NCBI GenBank assembly: GCA_024707385.1
Contig: JANPZW010000008.1
Span: 1-64,000, forward strand
Length of the DNA stretch: 64,000 nt
From: Cellvibrionaceae bacterium
Lineage (GTDB): Bacteria > Pseudomonadota > Gammaproteobacteria > Pseudomonadales > Cellvibrionaceae
Reading direction: 5' to 3'
Positions 50,241-59,730 of this stretch are shown here, one piece after another. The stretch's first letter is position 1. Each line of letters opens with the position of its first letter. The notes beneath the pieces are model-generated. The model made no database searches. It saw only the letters and a program-made list of their open reading frames with translations, and was not told the DNA's origin. The position numbers and the translations under genes are program-made.

Positions 50241-50774
50241 GTGCTTGCTGAAGATGAGGTTTACATGCGCCTGGCACTCGATCTCGCCGCCCAGGCCGCT
50301 GCCGAGGGCGAGGTGCCCGTCGGCGCCTTGGTGGTGCGAGATGGTCAAATTCTAGGGCAGGGATGGAATCGGCCGATCTCCACTTGCGATGCCACCGCCC
50401 ATGCGGAAATTGTCGCGCTGCGCGATGCATCCCGCGTCTGCGGTAATTATCGTCTGCCGGGCGCAACGCTTTACGTCACCATAGAGCCTTGCACCATGTG
50501 TGTCGGCGCTATGATCCACGCCCGTATCGAGCGCATCGTGTTTGGCGCCCCTGAACCCAAGGCTGGGGCATTGGTGAGCCGGCTCAATCTGGCCGCGGCG
50601 GATCATTGGAATCACCGGGTGCAGACAACGGGCGGTGTGTGTATGGAAGAGGCTGCGGAGGTAATGCAACGTTTCTTTCAGCTGCGCCGGGAGCAGGCGC
50701 GCGCCGAAAGGTCGGACCGCGAAAGGTCGGACCCCGAAAGTCGTAACTCAGATAAGGCGGGTCCTGATAAATAG
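50241..50774 (+). CDS. tadA: tRNA-specific adenosine deaminase TadA
   Basis: A 177-residue zinc deaminase that makes inosine 34 in tRNA-Arg. Catalytic motifs are ATAHAEIVAL and PCTMCVGAM. Start GTG 50241 (or ATG 50265). The C-terminal 25 residues are an unusual Arg/Glu/Ser/Asp-rich tail encoded by a 15-base tandem repeat. Confidence 0.93.
   Translation: MLAEDEVYMRLALDLAAQAAAEGEVPVGALVVRDGQILGQGWNRPISTCDATAHAEIVALRDASRVCGNYRLPGATLYVTIEPCTMCVGAMIHARIERIVFGAPEPKAGALVSRLNLAAADHWNHRVQTTGGVCMEEAAEVMQRFFQLRREQARAERSDRERSDPESRNSDKAGPDK
50704..50747 (+). repeat. 15-base tandem repeat in the tadA 3' end
   Basis: Nearly three copies of CCGAAAGGTCGGACC, in frame, giving the repeated peptide ERSD(R/P). 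The third copy is degenerate. Confidence 0.85.
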
Positions 50775-50786
50775 GGCTCCGCCTGA

Positions 50787-52316
50787 TTACATGGATTTGG
50801 TAATGGAGCGGGAGGCGAACTGCTGCTTCGATATGGCTTTGCTGATGACAAAGTTGAAGTCGTCTTCCTCCGGCTCTGCCGTATTCATGGCCAGAGCGGT
50901 CATCTGATCCCGCTCCAGATCGTTCCACGCGAGGATCATGTAGAAGTTGCGGATATTCTGCACGTAGTCGACCGCTTCCTGGCCGCGCGCATAACCGTGT
51001 TTGGTGAACTTGTAATACTGACGCTTGGATAGCAGTGGCAGATAGTCTTTGATATCGGCCCAGCGGTTGGGATTGGCGCCGTGTTGCTGCGCCAGCACGC
51101 GAGCGTCTTCCAGGTGACCATAGCCGATGTTATAGGCTGCCAGGGCCAGCCAAATACGCTCCTGCCCGGTCACGCTGGCGGGAATGCGGTCGAGCAGCTT
51201 GCGGAAGTAGCGGGTGCCACCGGAGATGCTCTGGTCCGGGTTGAGCCGGTTTTTCACATTCATCTCTTTGGCGGTCGAGAGTGTGAGCATCATGAAGCCG
51301 CGCACGCCGGTGCGAGAGGTGGCTTCGGGATCCCAGTGGGATTCCTGATAGCTCAGGGCCGCCATCAACAGCCAGTCCAGATCGTGTTCCAATGCCGCTG
51401 CTTTGATTTTGTCGCGCCATTGCGGCAGTCGTTCCTGCACCCGGCGGGCAAAGACCAGCGCATTGTTTTGGTCAATCTCGCCGTGGCGCCCATAAAAGCG
51501 CTCGCGCATATCACTGAGAGCGCCGCTCTGTTCCATCGTGGTGAGAAATTCGTTAACGGCATCCAGCAGACTGGTGTCCTTGCTTGGCGGAAACGCCCAG
51601 GCGAGCGGTTCAGGCTCGCTGAGCGCGAAGGCCACTTTAGCTTTTGGGTAGACGGCGCTGTTGAGATCGAAGGCGTTGGAATCGACTACGGCGTAGTCGA
51701 TTTTGCGATTGTGGACCATCTCCAGCAGGTCGAGCATCTCCACATCGTGCCGCTCCTCCCATACTAAATCCGGATGCTGCTTCTGCAGCTCGCGCAGATT
51801 TTCCGCGTGGGCGCTGCCGTTCACCACCAGGATCTGTTTGCCGAGCAAATCTGCCACAGATGTCGGGCGCGGATCACCGGAATGGTAGATCAGCTGCTGA
51901 GTGACAAATGCGTAAGGATGGCTGAAGGTAACGTTGCGCTTGCGTCTTTCTGTCACCGTCAGACCGGCGGCGGCGAAATGGCCTGCTTCTCCCACATTGT
52001 CGAGAAGGCGGCTCAGATCTTCTTCTTCGACGATTTCCAGTTCCACCCCCAGGCGTTTGGCAAAGTTTTTCGCCAGTTGATACTCGAAGCCAGTGAGTCC
52101 GTCCGTGCCTTCGTAATAGGTGGTGGGGCCGTTGCGGGAGATGATGGTGAGCTTGCCACTGCTCTGGATCTGCTCGAGCGTGGTGGGCGTACGACTGCCG
52201 ACTAGCGGTGCCGACAGAGCGGCCGCCAGGGTCAGAAGTTTGATCTGTTGTGCGAATCGACGTACGCCGAGCCATACGAGATTCAACATGCGATGCCTAC
52301 GCTTTTTCAGTTCCAT
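50787..52316 (-). CDS. mltF: Membrane-bound lytic murein transglycosylase F (MltF)
   Basis: 509 residues from ATG 52316. N-terminal signal/anchor, then an SBP3-like regulatory domain (GKLTIISRNGPTTYYEG, GFEYQLAKNFAKRLGVELE), then an SLT domain with the catalytic Glu in SYQESHWDP and later GTRYFRKLLDRIP and ALAAYNIGYGH. It cleaves peptidoglycan glycan strands to anhydro-muropeptides at the outer membrane. Convergent with tadA and divergent from purL, as in Pseudomonas. Confidence 0.92.
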   Translation of the reverse strand: MELKKRRHRMLNLVWLGVRRFAQQIKLLTLAAALSAPLVGSRTPTTLEQIQSSGKLTIISRNGPTTYYEGTDGLTGFEYQLAKNFAKRLGVELEIVEEEDLSRLLDNVGEAGHFAAAGLTVTERRKRNVTFSHPYAFVTQQLIYHSGDPRPTSVADLLGKQILVVNGSAHAENLRELQKQHPDLVWEERHDVEMLDLLEMVHNRKIDYAVVDSNAFDLNSAVYPKAKVAFALSEPEPLAWAFPPSKDTSLLDAVNEFLTTMEQSGALSDMRERFYGRHGEIDQNNALVFARRVQERLPQWRDKIKAAALEHDLDWLLMAALSYQESHWDPEATSRTGVRGFMMLTLSTAKEMNVKNRLNPDQSISGGTRYFRKLLDRIPASVTGQERIWLALAAYNIGYGHLEDARVLAQQHGANPNRWADIKDYLPLLSKRQYYKFTKHGYARGQEAVDYVQNIRNFYMILAWNDLERDQMTALAMNTAEPEEDDFNFVISKAISKQQFASRSITKSM

Positions 52317-52613
52317 TGACGAACAAGCCCCCTTTCGGTGTGTTGTCGCTAATTTTCCTTTTGAACCGGGCGTTATACCGCGACGCAAAAAATGTGAATT
52401 TGAGCAAATTTTGCGCAATTTTATCTGAGCGAACCCGAGCTGCCTAGCTTGTGGACCGAGCGGTTTTGCTGTATTTGGACCGAAATTAATATAAAAATCT
52501 GTGCGTCAGACAACGTTTGAATATAGGCCCAGTTCCGAAGCGGCTGCCGATGCAGGGCAATTGCAGTACAATGCCGACCCGTTTTTGCTGCCCGTCGTGA
52601 GAAAACCTAGCTT

Positions 52614-55600
52614 ATGTTGATTTTGCCTGGCGCCACCGCTTTGTCCTCGTTCCGCCGCGACAAACTTTTCCATTCATTGCGCGAGCGCCAGCCGGGGATT
52701 ACCGACATAGCGGCGGAGTATATCCACTTTGTGGATCTGGCCGATCCCTTGGACGGCCATGAGACCGAGCTGCTCGCCCAGTTGCTCACTTACGGTCCCA
52801 AATCCGCGAAAGTCGCCCTCAAAGGCGGCCTGCTGCTGGCGGTGCCGCGTCCCGGCACAATCTCTCCCTGGTCGTCCAAAGCCACGGATATCGCCCACAA
52901 CGCGGGACTTCACAAGATCCGCCGCATCGAGCGCGGGGTCGCTTACTACATCCAGGGTCACTTTGATGCCAAGGCGGTGTTGCCTCTGTTGCACGACCGC
53001 ATGGTGGAAGCTGTTTACGCCAGCCTCGACGAAGCGGCCGTGTTGTTTGAACAGCACGAGCCCCGCCCCCTACACATTGTCGATATCACCACGGGCGGGC
53101 GCATTGCCCTGGAAGTCGCCAACGCAGAATTGGGGCTGGCGCTGGCCGATGACGAGATCGACTATCTGTTCGATAACTTCCTCCAACTGGGCCGCAACCC
53201 GACGGATGTCGAGTTGATGATGTTCGCCCAGGCGAATTCTGAACACTGCCGCCACAAGATCTTCAATGCGAGCTGGACCCTGGATGGCGAGGACCAGCCG
53301 CTCTCTCTGTTCAAGATGATCAAAAACACCTACGCCGAGGCGGGCGACAACGTGCTCTCCGCCTACGCCGATAACGCATCGGTGATCCGAGGCAGTGAAG
53401 CGGGACGGTTTTATCCCGAGCCGGAGACGGGTGAATACGCCTTTCATCAGGAGCCAATTCATATCCTGATGAAAGTGGAAACCCACAACCATCCCACCGC
53501 TATAGCGCCGTTCCCGGGTGCCGGCACGGGCGCCGGCGGCGAGATTCGCGACGAAGGCGCCGTGGGCAAAGGCTCCAAACCGAAAGTGGGGCTCACCGGA
53601 TTTACCGTATCGAATCTGCGTATTCCCGGTTATGAACATCCCTGGGAAGACCAGTACGGCAAGCCGGACCGCATAGTTTCCGCGCTCGACATCATGATTG
53701 AGGGTCCCCTGGGCGGTGCGGCCTTCAATAATGAATTTGGCCGGCCGAATATCTGCGGTTATTTCCGCACCTTCGAGCAGGATTACGATGGCCAGCGGCG
53801 CGGCTATCACAAGCCCATCATGCTGGCCGGCGGCTACGGCAACATTAAGGAAGAGCATATCGAACAGCATCCGTTCGCCCCCGGCGCCAAGCTGGTGGTG
53901 CTCGGTGGACCGGCCATGTTGATCGGCCTGGGCGGTGGCGCTGCTTCTTCCGTGACTTCGGGAACCTCCACCGAATCCTTGGATTTTGCCTCTGTTCAGC
54001 GGCAAAACCCGGAGATGGAGCGGCGCTGTCAGGAGGTGATCGACCGCTGCTGGCAGCTCGGCACCGCCAACCCCATCGCCTTTATTCACGACGTCGGCGC
54101 CGGTGGTCTTTCCAACGCCTTCCCGGAGCTGGTGAAAGACGGTGGTTGCGGCGGCCGTTTCGAGCTGCGGCAGGTGCCGAGCGACGAGCCGGGCATGTCA
54201 CCGCTGGAAATCTGGTGCAACGAATCCCAGGAGCGTTACGTGCTCGCCATAGCGCCGGAAAATCTGGCGCGGTTTGAAGAGATTTGCCGGCGTGAGCGCT
54301 GCCCTTACGCGGTGGTTGGCGAGGCCACGGCGGAAAAAACTCTGATTTTGAACGACCGCGAGTTTGAGACGCGGCCTATCGATCTGCCGATGTCGGTGCT
54401 GTTTGGCAAACCGCCGAAGATGCACCGCACGGCGGTGCGCCAGGACGCCAAAGAAGCCCCCTTGGATCTGCGCAAGCTCTCACTGGCGCAAGCAGTGGAG
54501 CAGGTGCTGCAGCACCCGGCGGTGGCGAGCAAGCAGTTTTTGATCACGATCGGCGACCGCTCGGTGACCGGACAGGTGGTGCGCGACCAAATGGTCGGCC
54601 CTTGGCAGGTGCCCGTTGCGGACTGCGCCGTTACCACTGCGGCCTATGACACCTACGCAGGCGAGGCCATGAGCGTGGGCGAGCGCACTCCAGCGGCGCT
54701 GTTGGATGCTCCCGCCTCTGGGCGTATGGCCATTGGTGAGGCCATCACCAATATCGCGGCCACCCGCATCGGCCAGCTGCGCGACATCAAACTCTCCGCC
54801 AACTGGATGTGCGCCGCCGGCCATCCCGGCGAAGATGAAAACTCTTCCGCACCGTTGAAGCCGTGGGTATGGATTTGTGTCCCAAGCTCGGCATCACCAT
54901 CCCGGTGGGCAAGGACTCCATGTCCATGCGCACCCAGTGGCAGAAAGATGGCAAAACCCTCGCGGTTACTGCGCCGCTCTCTCTGGTGATCTCCGCTTTT
55001 GCACCGGTCCTGGATGTGCGCAAAACCGTCACTCCTCAGCTGCGCACCGACGCGGGCGATACCTTGTTATTGCTGGTTGATGTCGCGGCCGGGCGCCAGC
55101 GCCTGGGCGCGTCGATTCTCGCTCAGACCTGCCGCCAGATGGGCAGCGAAACGCCGGATCTGGATGACCCGCAACAACTGCGCGGGCTGTTCGATGGCAT
55201 GCAGGCGAATCTGGATGCTGGCGCTGTATTGGCTTATCACGACCGCAGCGACGGCGGTCTGTTGGCGACATTGGCGGAGATGAGCTTCGCCGGTCGCTGT
55301 GGCGTCGACGTGGATCTCAGCGGGCTCGGCGGTGACGTGCTGGCTGCGGCTCTTCAATGAGGAGCTGGGTGCGGTGCTGCAGGTGCGCGCAGCGGATGTC
55401 GCCGCCGTGCAGGCGCGTTTTGCCGATGCCGGATGCACGAATGTGGTCGTCCTTGGACGCATTACCAGCGAACAGGATTTTGTCATCCGCAAGGATGGTG
55501 AAGTGATTTATCGCTCGACCCGCACCACACTTCAAACCCTGTGGGCCAAAACGAGTTATCACATTCAATCTCTGCGCGATAACCCCGAATGCGCAGCACA

Positions 55601-56473
55601 GGAATTCCAGACGATTCCCGCCGATGATCCGGGTCTGAGCGCCAAGCTCACCTACGATCCGTCTGCGGACATCAGCGCTCCCTACCTCAACCTCGGTGTC
55701 AAACCGAAGGTGGCAATTCTGCGCGAGCAGGGAGTGAACGGACAGATCGAAATGGCGGCCGCCTTTACCCGCGCCGGTTTCGCTGCTGTGGACGTGCACA
55801 TGAGCGACATTCTCAGCGGTCGGGTGGATCTGAACACCTTCAAAGGCGTCGCCGCCTGCGGTGGTTTTTCTTACGGCGACGTGTTGGGAGCGGGCGAGGG
55901 CTGGGCGAAAACGATTCTGTTCAACAGTCAGGCCCGCGATGCCTTTGCGGCCTTCTTCCAGCGTGGCGATACCTTCAGTCTGGGTGTTTGCAACGGCTGT
56001 CAGATGATGTCGAACCTAAAATCCCTTATCCCCGGCGCCGATCATTGGCCGCGCTTTGTGCGCAATCTGTCGGAGCAGTTTGAGGCGAGGGTTTCTTTGG
56101 TGCGGATCGAGAAATCACCGTCTGTACTGTTCAACGGCATGGTCGGATCGCACCTGCCGGTAGCGGTTGCCCACGGCGAAGGGCGCGCTGAATTTGTCGA
56201 TGACGAGCCTTCCGGCTTTGTGATCAAAGCGGTCTGGTAGCAGTCAGGTTTGTGAACAGTCATTTGCAGCCCGCTGCTCTCTACCCCGCCAACCCCAACG
56301 GCTCACCGGCGGGCATCACCAGTCTGACCAGCCGCGACGGACGCGTCACCATCATGATGCCGCACCCGGAGCGGGTGTACCGCACCGTAACCAACTCCTG
56401 GCAGCCGCCAGAGTGGGGCGAAGACGGGGGTTGGTTGAGACTGTTCCGCAATGCTCGGGTGTTCGTAAATTAA
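52614..56473 (+). CDS. purL: FGAM synthase PurL (three single-base frameshifts)
   Basis: A 1286-residue long-form enzyme after repair, converting FGAR and glutamine to FGAM. Conserved segments include the [21 protein letters not shown] region, SNAFPELV, and a C-terminal glutamine amidotransferase with the Cys in VCNGCQMMS and His/Glu in PHPERV. Breaks: one C lost near 54841 ([13 protein letters not shown]), one G gained near 55351 (LAALFNEELG), one G lost near 56221 ([13 protein letters not shown]). All are consistent with read errors. A TACAAT -10-like element is at 52567-52572. Confidence 0.95.
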
Positions 56474-56483
56474 GGCCGACATA

Positions 56484-56504
56484 GACGCGGCCCAGGGCCG
56501 CGTC
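56484..56504 (+). terminator. GC-rich hairpin after purL
   Basis: A nine-base stem GACGCGGCC / GGCCGCGTC with loop CAG, eleven bases after the purL stop. No T-run. Confidence 0.45.
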
Positions 56505-56649
56505 GCAATTGCCAGCAGCTGAACTTGGCGAGTGAGGTGGGTCTAAACCCGACCGGGAGCCTTGCTGTTTCTCTGCGATTTAGAACCGTTATTTCGCGAT
56601 TAAGAAAGCAGCGCTCCTGAATTTTCCGCGAAACGAAGGAGGTTTTGTT

Positions 56650-56934
56650 ATGCATTGTCCGAATTGTAAGTCTGTCGATCTCGTGATGTCGGAGCGCTCG
56701 GGTGTGGAAATTGACTACTGCCCGCATTGCCGTGGGGTTTGGCTCGATCGCGGTGAGTTGGACAAAATTCTCGAACGCGCCGGTAATTTTCAGGCTCAGC
56801 CGTTGCGCGAACATCGCAATCTGGATACCCGTCGCCCTGTTCCCCAGCCGATCGATTACGATCCCCGCCTCGGCGGCGGCAAATATAAAAAGCAGGAACG
56901 CAAAGGCTTTTTATCAGAAATTTTTGATTTTTAA
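56650..56934 (+). CDS. zf-TFIIB family zinc-ribbon protein
   Basis: 94 residues. An N-terminal zinc ribbon, MHCPNCKS and DYCPHCRGVWLDRGEL, is the standard zf-TFIIB pattern. The rest is basic and low in structure, ending FLSEIFDF. Strong GGAGG ribosome site. It overlaps the convergent GNAT/C39 gene by four bases. Function unknown. Confidence 0.87.
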   Translation: MHCPNCKSVDLVMSERSGVEIDYCPHCRGVWLDRGELDKILERAGNFQAQPLREHRNLDTRRPVPQPIDYDPRLGGGKYKKQERKGFLSEIFDF

Positions 56935-58062
56935 TCCGCGGGTGAAATAAGAACGGCCGCGCGATACTGGTTGCGGCCGTATTTGATCATTTTGGCAAAG
57001 TCGAATACCGGTACAGGTACATAGACCGTGTCCACCGATGTTTTCCACTCGTCCTCGTCCACCTCTGGGTCATTGAAATAAGCGAAGTCATCGTCGATGT
57101 TTACCAGCCAGATCCAATGCGGACCCTTGCTGCGATTCATGCGGTAAGTGCTGATCAACATGATGATTTGTTCGCCAGCGCGCAGTGCCTCTCGCATCGC
57201 TTCTATATCTTTTGGAAAAGGCTCCACTGACAGGCCGGCAGCTTTTGCCTGCACGGCAAAATCGTGATGGATCAGCTCGATGATTTTTTTCTTTTTTGAG
57301 CTGCGCACGGAGTCCAAAAATGGCGGCTCTTCGTTGGCGAGCCAGAGGCGGGTTTTATAACCGCGTTTTTGCGCCGCGAGCGCCAAGCCATAGGGCGAAG
57401 TGCCGCCGTGGCCGGTGGTCATAAAAATAGTGGTGGCTTCGCGCCAAATATTAAATTCTTCGATTTGACTGACGGGTTGATCTGGATTGATTCGTTTGGC
57501 CGCCATCAGCAGAGAGGCTGGGCCGCAGGTAAAGTCGGTGGTTTGCGTGTAATAGGGCAATTGCGAAGGAATCTGCCGGTCGATCTGCAGGCGTTTTTCC
57601 AGTCGGTAGCCGTCGTGGCCGTCTTCATAATATTGATGCAGACGGCGGATGGGTTCGTAGCCGAGTGACTGATAGAGCTTCAAGGCGCCGTGGTTGTCGT
57701 CGGCGACTTCGAGTCGGATAAATAACGCGCTGTGTTTGCGCGCGGAGGCTTCCATGGTCAGCATCAGCTGGCGGGCATGCCCCTTGCCGCGTTCGCGTGG
57801 ATCAACGGCAAGTGAATAAATCCTTGCGAGTGATGTTCCACGGTGAAATAACACCAGACCATAAGCGACGACAGGTTGGTTTTTTTTGCTGGAATTTTCG
57901 TCGGTTGGCTGGTCGATTACCCAGATTTCTGCTTGGCTTTTTGTAAGGAAATAACGAAAGCTGCGCTTGCTGATGCGATCATGGGTAAAACAGAGATTTT
58001 CTAGATCGACGAGCCCCTGGAGATCGTCCAGAGAGCCAATGCGGGGGGAGACTGAAATTCAT
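56931..58062 (-). CDS. GNAT acetyltransferase fused to a C39-like peptidase (frameshift at start)
   Basis: 376 residues after repair. N-terminal GNAT domain (about 1-165) with the acetyl-CoA loop SLAVDPRERGKGHA. C-terminal papain-like C39 domain with the Cys in TQTTDFTCGPASLLMA and the His in KGPHWIWLVN, followed by Asp in FNDPE. The start MNFSLPRIGSLDDLQGL needs five C at about 58042-58047; six are present, so the first codons are out of frame. Divergent from the RimK-like gene with 84 bases between, and the two families are often neighbours. Confidence 0.87.
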
Positions 58063-58146
58063 AAAAATAGTACTTGATAAGTTGCCAGATTTTGCCACAC
58101 TTGCGCGCGACCGCAAGCGGTTTATCCCTCCGGACCCTCAAAGTAT

Positions 58147-59593
58147 ATGACCCAATTAAAGATCGTGATCGAAAACGCCTCGGACTGGGCTGCTTTTTAC
58201 CCATCCGAAGATGTGGTGTTGGCAAAGGATTATCTCGCCCAACCCACTTCCAAAGAGCGTTACAAAGTTATCAACCTGTGTCGGCAATACTCCTATCTCA
58301 GTACTGGTTATTACTGTTCGCTCCTGGCTGAGGCGCGCCATCATCAGGTGATTCCGGCGGTAAAACACATTCAGGATCTGTCGCGGCGCATCTGGCTTGG
58401 CGTTATCAACGTCGACGCCCAGAAGCAGCTTTCCGATGTCGCCGGAGATGCGAAAGAACACCAGATGATGGTGTATTTCGGTTTTACCGCTGAACCGCAA
58501 CTGGCGGATCTCGCGCGTCAATTGTTTGAGCAGATGCCGGTGCCGATTCTCCATGTGGTGTTTCAGCGCAAAGACACCTGGCGCCTTGCCGCGCTTGAGG
58601 CCGGCGCGCTCAATACGCTCAACGAACAACAACAGACCGATTTCGCCAATGCGCTGGACAATTACAGCCATCTGGTCTGGCGCAAAGCGAAAACCCGCAA
58701 GAATTACCGCTACGACATGGCGATCCTGGTGGACCCCAATGAACCGTTTCCGCCAAGCAACTCGGTGGCGATTAAGCGCTTCATTAAAGCGGCGAAAAAG
58801 CACGACATCATGGCGGAGACCATTACCCGCAAGGATATCGGCAAGCTCTCCGAATACGACGCCCTGTTTATCCGCACCACCACATCGGTTAACCACTACA
58901 CCTACAAATTCGCCCGTCTCGCCCAGGCGGAAGGGCTGGTGGTGATGGACGATCCGGATTCGATCCTGCGCTGCACCAACAAGATTTATCTGGCCCAGCT
59001 GTTGGAGACCCACGGTCTGCCGACACCGAAAAACCCGTATCCTGACCCGTTCCGACCTCAATCGAATTGATGAGGTGATTACGGATTTGGGTCTGCCGAT
59101 CGTGTTAAAGATTCCGGACGGCTCGTTCTCCGTCGGGGTGAAAAAGGTGAAAACCAAGGAGGAGCTGGTGGAGCAGCTCAAGGCGATGTTCAAGAACAGC
59201 GCCCTGATGCTCGCGCAGACCTACACCTATACGGAGTTCGATTGGCGTATCGGCGTGCTCAACAACCAGCCGCTGTATGCCTGCCGCTACTACATGGCGA
59301 AAAACCACTGGCAGATTTACAACCACTCGGCGGACGGCAAAAAAACCGGCGGCTTTGATGCTATGCCGACATTTGAAGTCCCCAAGCCGGTGCTCAAAGC
59401 GGCAATCAACGCCACCAAGCCGATTGGCGACGGATTTTATGGTGTCGATCTCAAGCAGAACGGCAAAGATGTCTACATCATCGAGGTGAACGACAATCCC
59501 TCGATCGAATCTGCCGTGGAAGACAAATTTCTGGAAGGTGAGCTGTACGACGCTGTGATGGCGGAGTTTCGCCGCCGCCTCGACGAACAGTAA
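58147..59593 (+). CDS. RimK-type ATP-grasp ligase with N-terminal RLAN domain (one-base frameshift)
   Basis: 481 residues after repair. The N-terminal ~190 residues match the RimK-like ATP-grasp N-terminal (RLAN) alpha/beta type; the C-terminal ~290 are an ATP-grasp ligase with the lysine in PIVLKIPDGSFSVGV and the metal-binding end IIEVNDNPSIESAVED. An extra A near 59028-59032 breaks the frame between PTPK and TRILTRSDL. ATP-grasp enzymes of this type join an amino acid (often glutamate) to a carboxylate. The substrate is unknown; partner is the divergent GNAT-C39 gene. Confidence 0.88.
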
Positions 59594-59612
59594 AAAATAC
59601 TCCCGCACCACC

Positions 59613-59631
59613 CCGCATCCCGGCGATGCGG
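59613..59631 (+). terminator. Hairpin after the RimK-like gene
   Basis: Stem CCGCATC / GATGCGG with a five-base loop. No T-run. Confidence 0.35.
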
Positions 59632-59730
59632 TGTCCCAACCGCAATAGAATGAATCCGGCTTTAGTTGGCGCCGGTAACGCCTGATGACGTCAAAGAGCG
59701 AACCCGCTCGTCTACTTCAGAGGTGCCTGC

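Noticed and set aside
52500..52530. PUR box upstream of purL (GACAACGTTTGA)
   Set aside because: Only the core ACGTTTG half resembles the E. coli PurR operator, and PurR of this type is not general in this lineage.
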